Positions 1-9,229 of a stretch of 9,570 nt of DNA are shown in pieces; within the stretch, counting starts at the first letter, position 1, and each line of letters opens with the position of its first letter. Below the pieces are notes generated by a model. It searched no databases, was not told where the DNA came from, and worked only from the letters and a program-made list of their open reading frames with translations. Position numbers and translations under genes: made by a program. The stretch is from Flavobacteriaceae bacterium TMED121 (GTDB lineage: Bacteria > Bacteroidota > Bacteroidia > Flavobacteriales > Flavobacteriaceae), in contig NHFW02000008.1 in the NCBI GenBank assembly GCA_002171295.2, positions 14,730 to 24,299 of the forward strand, in the 5' to 3' direction.

Positions 1-497
1 ATATCAAGCTTATCTTGCGGAGCTTTTAGTCCAACTATCTCCCATGCAACTACCTCAATGACCGTTAACAAATTGTCTACATCTCCTTTATAGGTCTTAC
101 TAACCGAACGAATAGTCGCCCCGGTCTCCACAGAGAACATTTTTGCATCAATGGTGTAGGTATTGCCTAAAAGTCCGAACGAACCTGAGACCATATTTTG
201 TACTCCTAATAACGCTCCAACCTCAGCAGCGCATTCAGCAGAAGTACACCCAGACTGTTGAAATCCTTGCTCGTTCAAGATCTCTTCCATTTGATTCCGC
301 TCTACCATAATGATGGCATTGGTATTGACCATCTCGCTTTGCAATCTATCCGTAAGTGTTGCCGACTCCATTTGACTAATCCCACGTCCTTCAAAGTCCA
401 AAATAGCGACAGTGGTTTTGCCATCTGTCACTCCTTGGCCCATTAAAGTAGAAAAGAAAAAAATGGATAATAAAATATTCGATGTAATTTTACTCAT
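1..497 (-). CDS. CsgG-like exported protein (3' end outside window)
   Basis: The first 165 codons are present; the gene runs off the left edge. An N-terminal signal peptide is visible (hydrophobic residues 8-19, probable cleavage near Gly20-Gln21), so the product is periplasmic or outer-membrane associated. From residue 28 it reads as the alpha/beta fold of CsgG/curli-assembly-like proteins: a TTVAILDFEGRGIS strand-turn, an amphipathic helix, a VERNQMEEIL segment at about 65-74, then a GALLGVQNMVSGSFG segment and a short VETG turn. A Cys-x4-Cys pair (C84, C89, in GCTSAECA) sits in the middle. Related proteins help build pores or assemble surface structures, but no pore-forming segment can be checked in this fragment. 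It is the last visible gene of a four-gene leftward operon, 63 bases after the thioredoxin gene. The start is the ATG at 497; the ribosome binding site is weak (GAG, 7 bases away). Family assignment is fairly sure, the function is not. Confidence 0.72.
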   Translation of the reverse strand, partial: MSKITSNILLSIFFFSTLMGQGVTDGKTTVAILDFEGRGISQMESATLTDRLQSEMVNTNAIIMVERNQMEEILNEQGFQQSGCTSAECAAEVGALLGVQNMVSGSFGLLGNTYTIDAKMFSVETGATIRSVSKTYKGDVDNLLTVIEVVAWEIVGLKAPQDKLD

Positions 498-560
498 CTT
501 TACGCTCTTTTTTTATACCGACCTATTTAGATAGAGTCAGCTTGATTAAAGTTCAGTATT

Positions 561-1205
561 CTAGTTTTGCGATGGTGGAAGCTGCGACAATAGTCGTTCA
601 ATCTCAGCAGATAGCTCCTTGTTGAACTTTTCTTCTTCACCCTCGTGAAATCCCCTTCGCATAAATGTCAACATGCGATTTCCGTCCATTACAAATAATC
701 TTGGCAATGTCTGCGCATTATAACGCTCCATAGTCTTTCCGCGAGTATCATAAAGAATCTGCATGGTCACTCCTTTTTCCCTTAAAAAAGGACCAGCTTT
801 TGGCATGTTCTCATACCCTGGATTATTCCGTGTTGCCTCGGTGATGTCCACCAAGAAAAACTTTATTCTTCCATCCTTATATTTTTGATAAACATCTTCT
901 AAAATAGGGAGTTCCTTCATACAAGGCTGACACCAGGTAGCAAAAAAACTCATCAATACCACATGTTTATCAGGTTGAGACATGAATTTTCTTAATTTTG
1001 CTCCAGAGGTATCAACTTCTGCCCAATTTTTTAAAAATTCAAATTTTCCAGGAGAATACATTAGTGCCCAAGAAGGAGCAATATCACCAACTTGCAAATC
1101 GTTATTATCCGCGCTATCCATACCCGGGGTCTTTGCGGCTTGCTGTCCTGAGAGGACAGAAGCAATAAAAAATGAAACTAGTGATAATATTTTTATGTAA
1201 TTCAT
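561..1205 (-). CDS. TlpA-like periplasmic thioredoxin-fold protein
   Basis: A 214-residue exported thiol-disulfide protein of the TlpA/ResA (AhpC/TSA-redoxin) type. Residues 1-21 form a signal peptide (MNYIKILSLVSFFIASVLSG) with no lipobox cysteine, so it is probably soluble in the periplasm. The VGDIAPSWAL segment at 39-48 is the usual redoxin entry strand. The active site is W91-C92-Q93-P94-C95, followed by MKELP, and the cis-proline is P168 in TLPRLFVMD. A stretch of about 30 residues (49-80) separates the entry strand from the core strand before the CxxC, longer than in short TlpA proteins. It lies 17 bases downstream of the LPP20-type gene and upstream of the CsgG-like gene, whose C84/C89 pair could be a substrate (inference). 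I chose ATG 1205 because it gives a compact signal peptide; ATG 1214 and TTG 1220 are also in frame and none has a strong ribosome binding site. No DsbD/CcdA partner is present here. Confidence 0.88.
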   Translation of the reverse strand: MNYIKILSLVSFFIASVLSGQQAAKTPGMDSADNNDLQVGDIAPSWALMYSPGKFEFLKNWAEVDTSGAKLRKFMSQPDKHVVLMSFFATWCQPCMKELPILEDVYQKYKDGRIKFFLVDITEATRNNPGYENMPKAGPFLREKGVTMQILYDTRGKTMERYNAQTLPRLFVMDGNRMLTFMRRGFHEGEEEKFNKELSAEIERLLSQLPPSQN

Positions 1206-1222
1206 AATTAGCATACCCAACT

Positions 1223-2044
1223 TCAGTCAAGCAATATCAATACTCGACAATCCTGCAATACATTATAACTACGATTCGCACTATCAAGCTTAGATACGTC
1301 TGCATTACTTATCGTAATATCTGTTCTATTGGCACCAGCTGTTGCAATTCCTTTTAATACTAATGGATTTCCCATTACCCTAGGGTCTTTTTGCGCAGAT
1401 TCAAGCGTTTTAGAATATCCAACCACTCCATTGGTCACTGCATATTCTCTACTATATTTTCCAGGACCATACACCGCCGAACCTTGCTGATCTAAAATCC
1501 GCGGTGCCATTGCTGGCCTCGCATTCAATCCTCTAGCATCAATAATCACTCCTGTTACACTGCCTGTAGTGGGAGCTGATGCTGCGGCAGGCGTTGTTGA
1601 GCTAGTCGCAGGACTCGCTCCAGCGATATTAGCAGGAGGTAAAACAATATCTGAGATGCCGTTCATCGAAACAGAATACTCAACCTCGATAGAGGTATCG
1701 CTTAAATATTTAGGCTGACCTACCTGTCTTGCTCCACGAATAAACCCTTGAACCTTAGTGCTAATCATATCATCTACCATCGCTCCACTCATGGTTGTTT
1801 CGCTGGTTAAAGTAACCCCATTGACAATCTCGATCAACTGTCTAAGCGCATCTTGCTTTGCCGTTCTTAAGGCCAATCGTCTAGCCATCCCTGCATTGAC
1901 AGCATTAATAGGAACAAACCCTATTCCAATAGCAGAAATAGTTCGATCGGAATAATTAATGCTCCCTTTTTCCATTTGATTGACCACGCCTTGCGATGAA
2001 GCAAGAGTGAGCATTGCAATCATACTGCATATATATCTTTTCAT
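1223..2044 (-). CDS. LPP20-family exported protein with IDARG C-terminal domain
   Basis: A 273-residue exported protein in two parts. After a signal peptide (about 1-18), residues 35-128 resemble the LPP20/FlgT N-terminal fold: a GIGFVP strand, a long helix with MARRLALRTAKQDALRQL, then DDMISTKVQGF and a beta strand SIEVEYSVSM. An Ala/Ser/Thr/Pro-rich linker (139-161) leads to a second domain (163-272) opening with TGVIIDARGLNARPAMAPRI, with NPLVLKGI and NRTDITISNAD further on. This second block recalls domains I associate with LPP20-like proteins of other Gram-negative-type bacteria. No lipobox is present although relatives can be lipoproteins. An upstream in-frame ATG at 2056 overlaps the previous stop (TAATG), but a GAGG lies between it and ATG 2044 at 6-base spacing, so 2044 is preferred. 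The gene is cotranscribed and probably translationally coupled with the FlgT-like gene. Molecular role unknown; envelope or surface-structure assembly is an inference. Confidence 0.75.
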   Translation of the reverse strand: MKRYICSMIAMLTLASSQGVVNQMEKGSINYSDRTISAIGIGFVPINAVNAGMARRLALRTAKQDALRQLIEIVNGVTLTSETTMSGAMVDDMISTKVQGFIRGARQVGQPKYLSDTSIEVEYSVSMNGISDIVLPPANIAGASPATSSTTPAAASAPTTGSVTGVIIDARGLNARPAMAPRILDQQGSAVYGPGKYSREYAVTNGVVGYSKTLESAQKDPRVMGNPLVLKGIATAGANRTDITISNADVSKLDSANRSYNVLQDCRVLILLD

Positions 2045-2050
2045 AAAATA

Positions 2051-2054
2051 CCTC
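2051..2054 (-). promoter_or_regulatory. Ribosome binding site deciding the LPP20-type start
   Basis: GAGG on the minus strand, 6 bases before ATG 2044. It lies inside the frame that would begin at ATG 2056, so it favours the downstream start. It is placed immediately after the stop codon of the preceding gene. Confidence 0.7.
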
Positions 2055-2055
2055 A

Positions 2056-3171
2056 TTATTGGACTACTTCTGCAGTAATACGATTACCGCTTAAGCCCGT
2101 TACTTTAATATTTAAGCCATCCGGTGTGGTCCTTGATAGGCCCATTGCTAAGGCTTGTGATTTTCCTTCAAATTCCACTTCATATTCTGCAATACCATCA
2201 TTTAAACTCTTGGCATATGCATTTCTGATTCCAGAAACGGTCTGTGCTTTTAAAAAAGACTCAAAAGTGGTATAAGACATAAAATCAGCCCCTTTTAGGA
2301 CTACAAAAATCTTAGTAAAGTTTGATTGTTGTGTACTCCACTTAGTAATAAGCTGAGATATGATGCTATTCCCTAATTCTTCTGCTGCTTGATTTGCAGC
2401 CAGCGTTCCAGCTGTAGATTCGGATATATGCGGTTTCTTTCCTCTAGCCCCAGGTACAACGGCAAGGATCTCTCCGGTATCGGTGCGAACGATTTTCCCG
2501 TTGGCTACTGCCTGCCCAGAAAACATATTATAGAATTTTCCACCTGAAGATATCTTTGCAGTGCCAATTACGATCACCTCTGCGCCTAATTGTGAAGCAA
2601 TCTTGGCAGCCGCAGAAACATCGCCATCAAGAGCAGCAGTGTAATCCCCTTGGCCTTTAAAGCCTTGAACCAATTGTCTATCCACTACATCAAATCCTTT
2701 ATTATAGAACATAGATAATAATTGTGTTTCAGCAAAATTGGTCTCCATATTATCTATCAAATTCTGTTCTTTGACCAAAAAGATGATCTTGGGACGATTC
2801 ATTGAATTAAGCAACGTTTGGAAAGCCGCCTCATCTGCCATCACTTGATCGATCATATCGGTGACCTGCGCTTCGATCGTGATCTCAAAATTCCCATCTG
2901 GGCCCTTAGATTCCTTGGTTACCTTAAAAGTTTTTACAAATCCTTGAGCTTTGGAATAGATATTATCCTCGATAGATGTAGAGGTAACCGTAGTATTTGA
3001 TGTCATGTAGGCCCCAAGCCCCTGCTCAACGGCATCTCTTTTTGCCTGCTCAATAGCAGCATCTTTAGTTAGCCCATAGCCTATACCTGTTGCAGTAAGT
3101 ACTTGAGCAGAAATAAAGGAAGCCTTTAAAAAAATCAAAACTATTGTTATGCTTTTATATAAATTTTTCAT
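2056..3171 (-). CDS. FlgT-like three-domain exported protein
   Basis: A 371-residue protein with a signal peptide (1-22, ending ISAQ) and three apparent domains. Residues 24-104 match the FlgT_N/LPP20 style (TGIGYGLTKDAA, a helix EQAKRDAVEQGL, then IYSKAQGFVKTF and a FEITIEAQV strand). Residues 125-280 read like a CsgG/FlgT middle domain (RPKIIFLVKEQN, GFDVVDRQLVQ, SQLGAEVIVIGTAKIS, DTGEILA, ending in an amphipathic helix). Residues 284-370 are a small alpha/beta domain (FTKIFVVLKG, a helix FESFLKAQ, a strand AEYEVEFEG, a helix, a strand). FlgT proper supports the flagellar outer-membrane H-ring, but no flagellar gene is in view, so a flagellum-independent envelope role is more likely. The protein has no cysteine. 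It is the first gene of the leftward operon, downstream of the divergent region; ATG 3171 has no clear ribosome binding site. The N-terminal fold is shared with the next gene, suggesting duplication. Domain assignment is moderate; function is unknown. Confidence 0.75.
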   Translation of the reverse strand: MKNLYKSITIVLIFLKASFISAQVLTATGIGYGLTKDAAIEQAKRDAVEQGLGAYMTSNTTVTSTSIEDNIYSKAQGFVKTFKVTKESKGPDGNFEITIEAQVTDMIDQVMADEAAFQTLLNSMNRPKIIFLVKEQNLIDNMETNFAETQLLSMFYNKGFDVVDRQLVQGFKGQGDYTAALDGDVSAAAKIASQLGAEVIVIGTAKISSGGKFYNMFSGQAVANGKIVRTDTGEILAVVPGARGKKPHISESTAGTLAANQAAEELGNSIISQLITKWSTQQSNFTKIFVVLKGADFMSYTTFESFLKAQTVSGIRNAYAKSLNDGIAEYEVEFEGKSQALAMGLSRTTPDGLNIKVTGLSGNRITAEVVQ

Positions 3172-3190
3172 ACGCGTTATTCGTTTTTCC

Positions 3191-3217
3191 TATATAATAT
3201 TTGTTTAAATTATCCAA
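3191..3217 (-). promoter_or_regulatory. Possible promoter of the leftward envelope operon
   Basis: On the minus strand, TTGGAT (3212-3217) is followed 15 bases later by TATATA (3191-3196). Using TATAGG instead gives 17-base spacing. It lies about 20 bases upstream of ATG 3171. The region is so AT-rich that such matches arise easily, so this is tentative. Confidence 0.3.
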
Positions 3218-3252
3218 TTCATAGCGATGAAGCAATATATAAGAGTATGAAA

Positions 3253-3268
3253 TGTGACGTGCATCAAG
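3253..3268. promoter_or_regulatory. Possible CRP/FNR-family operator in the divergent region
   Basis: TGTGA-N6-TCAAG is an imperfect inverted repeat: the left half matches the CRP half site exactly, and the right half keeps only TCA of TCACA. It sits between the two divergent genes, about 24 bases upstream of the candidate plus-strand -10 box, where it could influence both transcripts. It is one of few G/C-containing stretches in the intergenic region. Single-site evidence only. Confidence 0.25.
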
Positions 3269-3297
3269 TTTTAAGTTTTGGTTTATTTCCATATAAT
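3269..3297 (+). promoter_or_regulatory. Probable promoter of the TPR-SLH lipoprotein gene
   Basis: A perfect TATAAT (3292-3297) with a weak -35 element (TTTTAA, 3269-3274) at 17-base spacing, 49 bases upstream of ATG 3347. The remainder of the 175-base divergent region (3172-3346) contains no supported gene. Confidence 0.45.
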
Positions 3298-3346
3298 ATC
3301 TTTTAAAGCTATATTCTTATGTAACAAACATTCTAAGGAATAGATT

Positions 3347-4471
3347 ATGTTAAAAAATTATGCCTCTAGGTTATCTTTATTTGCACTCATTCTTTTTGCA
3401 GCTTGCTCCACAAAACCTCAAAGTGATGTGGATACCCCTGAATATCATTTCAAAGCAGGGATGAGAGCAATTGATAATGAAGACTTTCAGCAAGCGATAA
3501 CCTCTTTCCAAAGATCGGTCGATCTTGATAGTAAGTTTGCATTAGGGTATGGAGGGCTTGGCCTCGCAAATGCTTATTTAAAAGATACCAAAAAGGCAAA
3601 AGACTTTGCATCTAAATGTGCTAGTCGCGGGAGCAAAAATCCCGAAGCATTAGCTTTAAGTGCTCGCATTTGGATCACTATGCGTGATATGGAAAAAAAA
3701 TGGTTCAAACGCGCTGAGGGCCTATTGGAAAAAGCCCTTAAGCGGAATGAAAATCATGAAGGGTCTCAATACTGGTTTGGAGTGGCCTATCTTTATAATT
3801 ATCAATTTAAAGAAGCAGAAGATTATTTTAGAACTGTTGTCAGCAAAAGAGGAGAATATGCTGGCAAAGCAGATTCTAAATGGAAACTATCTCAAAAAAT
3901 CGTCAGGGCCATGCCGGGAACCCCTGCTGGCAAAAGAGTTGCCTTAAAAGAGAAAATCAACCGAGCAGATTTAGCGGTTCTATTTTCTGAAGAGCTTAAG
4001 ATCGGAGTTCTTTTTGATAGAATGCCCGTTCAAAGCACAGGGTTTCAAAGCCCAAGTCAAGCAGCTCAAACAGCAAATATCGCTATTCCTAACGACTCTA
4101 AAGGTCATTGGGCTGAAACCTGGATCAAGGATATGATCCGCTATGGAGTGATGAATGTAGAGCCAGATGGAAATTTTTACCCTGATGATAATATCAACCG
4201 CGCAACCTATGCAATTGCAGTACAAAGATTATTAGTTGTTGCGACCAGAGATGAAAGCCTTGAAACAAAATATTTTGGAGAAGCGCAAAGTCGCTTCAGC
4301 GATGTCCCTTCTAGCCATTTTGCTTATAATGCAATGGCGCTATGCGCAGAAAGAGGAATCATGCAGGCAGATATGATGACCGGTCGCTTTACCCCAACTG
4401 GAGCAGTTACCGGCGCCGATGCTTTGTTGATTATCAGAGGACTTCAATCTTCTTTAAGAATGACATTTTAA
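3347..4471 (+). CDS. TPR lipoprotein with C-terminal SLH domains
   Basis: A 374-residue envelope lipoprotein. Residues 1-20 form a lipoprotein signal peptide (SLFALILFAAC; lipidated Cys20), so it should be anchored in a membrane. Residues 31-170 hold about four tetratricopeptide repeats, e.g. FKAGMRAIDNEDFQQAITSF (34-53) and FGVAYLYNYQFKEAEDYF (144-161), which usually bind partner proteins. The C-terminal part holds S-layer-homology sequence: an isolated INRAD motif (204-208), one SLH unit at about 246-300 (HWAETWIKDMIRYGVM, FYPDDNINRAT) and another at 316-370 (FSDVPSSHFAYNAMALCAERGI, with VTGAD where TRAE is typical). SLH domains bind peptidoglycan or its attached polymers, so this protein may tie a membrane to the wall. 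AAGGAA at 3335-3340 gives a good ribosome binding site. It is divergent from the FlgT-like operon, possibly co-regulated with it, and is closed by a terminator, so probably monocistronic. Confidence 0.88.
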   Translation: MLKNYASRLSLFALILFAACSTKPQSDVDTPEYHFKAGMRAIDNEDFQQAITSFQRSVDLDSKFALGYGGLGLANAYLKDTKKAKDFASKCASRGSKNPEALALSARIWITMRDMEKKWFKRAEGLLEKALKRNENHEGSQYWFGVAYLYNYQFKEAEDYFRTVVSKRGEYAGKADSKWKLSQKIVRAMPGTPAGKRVALKEKINRADLAVLFSEELKIGVLFDRMPVQSTGFQSPSQAAQTANIAIPNDSKGHWAETWIKDMIRYGVMNVEPDGNFYPDDNINRATYAIAVQRLLVVATRDESLETKYFGEAQSRFSDVPSSHFAYNAMALCAERGIMQADMMTGRFTPTGAVTGADALLIIRGLQSSLRMTF

Positions 4472-4475
4472 ACCT

Positions 4476-4513
4476 ATATTAAAAAGGGCTACTTTAGTAA
4501 CCCTTTTTAATAT
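4476..4513 (+). terminator. Rho-independent terminator after the SLH lipoprotein gene
   Basis: Arms ATATTAAAAAGGG (4476-4488) and CCCTTTTTAATAT (4501-4513) are perfectly complementary. An inner TACT/AGTA pairing closes the loop with one C/A mismatch. It begins 4 bases after the stop. The symmetric A and T tracts make it potentially bidirectional. Confidence 0.88.
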
Positions 4514-4543
4514 CATATCCCTAATAATAAGCTTAAATTATTG

Positions 4544-4549
4544 TATAAT
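4544..4549 (+). promoter_or_regulatory. Candidate -10 box for the small secreted protein/ligA unit
   Basis: A perfect TATAAT (4544-4549, within TTGTATAATAAT), 33 bases before ATG 4583 and just after the terminator. No convincing -35 hexamer is seen at 16-18 bases. Its position makes it a reasonable start of a new transcription unit. Confidence 0.4.
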
Positions 4550-4961
4550 AATTTTCATTATATCAAGATCAAGGCCCCATTTATGAAGTACCTATTTATA
4601 TCTTTAAGCATATTCACCAGTTTTGCTATTGGAAAACCAAAATTTAGCGATCAACAGATTGCAGCAATGACCCCACAATATTTTAAACGGAACCATACTG
4701 CTCCTAAATTGACAGGTTTGAAAATATATACCGATAAAGGAGACAGAGTATATTATGTTGAGATCATTGTAGACCGAAACCGATCAAGCGAAGATCTTAG
4801 CTTTGCGGTATCCGCTCTTGCCAATATGGGCCAATATGCTAAAAAGCCATTCAAAAAATATGTTGTTGTCATGCACTACAATGTAAGAGGAAGATCTGCC
4901 GATGTATGCAATGCCAATGCAAGATGTACCGCAGATTATATGATCAGAAAACAAGTCACCT

Positions 4962-7456
<2,495 letters not shown>

Positions 7457-7491
7457 ATTATCATAATAAACATTAAAGTCAGGTAATTAAT

Positions 7492-7545
7492 ATGAAAAAT
7501 AAAATGCCAATGAAAATTGACCACATACTTGACGATGTGGTGTAA
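7492..7545 (+). CDS. Possible 17-codon leader ORF upstream of the ABC exporter
   Basis: A short frame, MKNKMPMKIDHILDDVV, begins at ATG 7492 with AGG 8 bases upstream. It ends with TAA 2 bases before the ATG of the ABC ATPase, in a different frame. Its 3' half contains a hairpin that would form just before the ATPase start. The ATPase lacks an obvious ribosome binding site of its own, so translation of this frame could open the hairpin and feed ribosomes to the next start. This is an inference; an ORF of this length can easily be chance. The peptide resembles nothing I know. Confidence 0.3.
   Translation: MKNKMPMKIDHILDDVV
7520..7541 (+). promoter_or_regulatory. Hairpin just upstream of the ABC ATPase start
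   Basis: ACCACAT (7520-7526) pairs perfectly with ATGTGGT (7535-7541) around an 8-base loop, ending 6 bases before ATG 7548. No T-run follows, so it is not a terminator. It covers the place where a ribosome binding site for the ATPase gene should be. Confidence 0.4.
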
Positions 7546-7547
7546 AA

Positions 7548-8471
7548 ATGACACCAGCCATAAAAATTATTGACCTAAAAAAAAGCTATGATGATACAGT
7601 GGCGCTTAAAGGAATCAATGTTACTATTAATGATGGTTCTTTTTTTGGTCTACTAGGGCCAAATGGAGCAGGCAAAACAACGACTATTAATATTTTAACT
7701 GGATTGGTCAATAAGGATAGTGGTCACACACAGGTTTTTGGTATGGATACTGAAAAAGACTATCGTTATACTAGATCTAAAATCGGCATCTCAGCACAAG
7801 AATTTTCACAAGACTGGTTCTTTAACTTGGAACAATTGCTTTTTTTTCAAGCTGGATACTTTGGAATCAGAAAAAAAGATGCTAAACACAAAGTAGATGA
7901 ACTCTTTTTAAGGTTAGGTCTTGAAGAAAAAAGAAATTCACGATTAAGGCAATTATCCGGCGGCATGAAAAGAAGGTTCCAAATCGCTAAAGCATTAGTT
8001 CACGATCCTCAAATAATCATATTAGATGAACCAACAGCTGGTGTTGATGTGGAATTGAGACATGAATTATGGGAATATTTCAAAGAATTACACAATGATG
8101 GGAAAACCATTCTTTTAACTACACACTATATTGAAGAAGCTGAAAAATTATGCGATATGGTTTCAATCATCAATAATGGAGAGGTGATGACTAAAGGCTC
8201 TCCTAAAGAATTAATGGATAGCCAGGGGAAGTCTGGAATTACAATCCATTTATCTGAATCCAATACCAATTTAAAAAAATTTCTTAAGGGCTTTACCTAC
8301 ACACAAGAAGACACTCGATTGCATTTTACAATAAGAGACCCTGAAGGGGTTCTGCCAAATATCATTCAGTGCCTAGCCAAAGCAGGTAGTCATATATCAA
8401 GCATAGAAACCTCTAGGTCTTCTTTAGAAGATGTCTTTCTATCATTAACCGGAAAAGGAATCAACGAATGA
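7548..8471 (+). CDS. ABC-2 type exporter, ATP-binding subunit (YadG/DrrA-like)
   Basis: A 307-residue ATPase that drives an ABC-2 exporter on the inner face of the cytoplasmic membrane. Key elements are intact: Walker A GPNGAGKT (37-44), Q-loop Gln84, signature LSGGM (136-140), Walker B IIILDEP (156-162) with catalytic Glu161, D-loop AGVD (164-167) and switch His193. After the nucleotide-binding domain, an accessory region (about 222-300) ends in SSLEDVFLSLTG, a segment common in CcmA/DrrA-type subunits. Length and layout resemble E. coli YadG, whose substrate is not established; drug, lipid or polysaccharide export are all possible. ATG 7548 directly follows a small leader frame and a hairpin, with no clear ribosome binding site of its own. 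The stop overlaps the permease start (ATGA at 8468-8471), so the two are translationally coupled and form one transporter. Confidence 0.95.
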   Translation: MTPAIKIIDLKKSYDDTVALKGINVTINDGSFFGLLGPNGAGKTTTINILTGLVNKDSGHTQVFGMDTEKDYRYTRSKIGISAQEFSQDWFFNLEQLLFFQAGYFGIRKKDAKHKVDELFLRLGLEEKRNSRLRQLSGGMKRRFQIAKALVHDPQIIILDEPTAGVDVELRHELWEYFKELHNDGKTILLTTHYIEEAEKLCDMVSIINNGEVMTKGSPKELMDSQGKSGITIHLSESNTNLKKFLKGFTYTQEDTRLHFTIRDPEGVLPNIIQCLAKAGSHISSIETSRSSLEDVFLSLTGKGINE

Positions 8472-9229
8472 ATTGGATAGGATTATGGACATTAACTTCT
8501 AGAGAAGTAGGTAGATTTTTCAAGGTCTACAGACAAACGGTAATACCCGGACTAATCTCTTCGGTTCTATATATTTTAATCTTTGGATTCACTCTTGAAA
8601 AAAGAATATCATCTATTGAAGGAATTCCATATACTATTTTTATTATTCCGGGTTTGATTATGATGAATACTTTGACCAATGCCTCTTCTAATCCTTCGTC
8701 ATCTCTCCTACAAATGAAACTAACAGGACAAGTGCCAGATTTGTTGCAAGCCCCTCTTTCAAGCCTTGAAATTTCACTGGCATTTATTATTGGAGGAGTT
8801 GTCAGAGGAGTCGTTAATGGAATATTAATTTTGCTTATCGGTATTTTAATCGGTGGAATGAACGTAGAGCATCCGCTAGCAACTATTGGGTTCATCTTTA
8901 TTGTATCAATTGCCTTTTCAAGCATGGGGCTGCTGCTTGGTCAACTTGCGGATACTTGGGATCAATTATCTACAATGCAGAATTTTTTTCTCACGCCATT
9001 AAGTTTTTTAGGAGGTATTTTTTACTCAATTAGCATGTTACCAGAATGGGCACAAGCCATCAGCGCTTTTAACCCTATCTATTATATGATCAATGGTCTA
9101 AGATATACGATATTAGGATTTTCAGATTCAAACCCTCAATATAGTTTTGCTATTGCATTTTTAATGTCTATTGGACTTTCAATAATAGCAATTCTATCAA
9201 TGAATAGTGGCAAAAATATGAAGCAATGA
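8468..9229 (+). CDS. ABC-2 type exporter, permease subunit (YadH-like)
   Basis: A 253-residue membrane protein of the ABC-2 permease family and partner of the preceding ATPase. Residues 1-20 form a cytoplasmic amphipathic start, followed by about six membrane segments: roughly 24-43, 53-71, 101-129 (long, perhaps broken), 136-160, 170-190 and 225-244. Recognisable ABC-2 blocks are YTIFIIPGLIMM (55-66), the cytoplasmic stretch LLQAPLSSLEI (92-102) and the loop SFLGGIFYSISMLPEWAQ before the last helix, ending FNPIYYMINGLRY (201-213). Length matches YadH (about 256 residues), and one permease gene implies a homodimer. It starts within the ATPase stop (ATGA), and its own stop overlaps the next ATG (ATGA at 9226-9229). 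The transported substrate cannot be told from the sequence. Confidence 0.95.
   Translation: MNWIGLWTLTSREVGRFFKVYRQTVIPGLISSVLYILIFGFTLEKRISSIEGIPYTIFIIPGLIMMNTLTNASSNPSSSLLQMKLTGQVPDLLQAPLSSLEISLAFIIGGVVRGVVNGILILLIGILIGGMNVEHPLATIGFIFIVSIAFSSMGLLLGQLADTWDQLSTMQNFFLTPLSFLGGIFYSISMLPEWAQAISAFNPIYYMINGLRYTILGFSDSNPQYSFAIAFLMSIGLSIIAILSMNSGKNMKQ

Noticed and set aside
258..446. A 62-codon plus-strand open frame opposite the CsgG-like gene.
   Set aside because: It is antisense to a gene with clear signal peptide and conserved fold, has no ribosome binding site, and its product has no protein-like pattern.
512..517. TATAAA on the minus strand before the CsgG-like gene, as an internal promoter.
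   Set aside because: It lies only about 15 bases from the start codon and has no suitable -35 element, leaving almost no room for a leader with a ribosome binding site.
521..540. A short imperfect inverted repeat (GACCTAT...ATAGAGTC) between the redoxin and CsgG-like genes, as a terminator.
   Set aside because: The stem is short with a bulge and no T-run follows on either strand; operon read-through is more likely.
4541..4582. N-terminal extension of the small secreted protein from a TTG at 4541.
   Set aside because: It would overlap the TATAAT box and place charged residues ahead of the signal peptide; ATG 4583 has an AAGG at good spacing.
7492..7547. Leader frame as a frameshifted N-terminal extension of the ABC ATPase.
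   Set aside because: The ATPase already begins with a complete nucleotide-binding domain start (MTPAIKIIDLKKSY), so no N-terminal part is missing.
8527..8925. A 132-codon minus-strand open frame inside the permease gene.
   Set aside because: It is the antisense of membrane-segment coding DNA, has no ribosome binding site, and the plus-strand permease is unmistakable.
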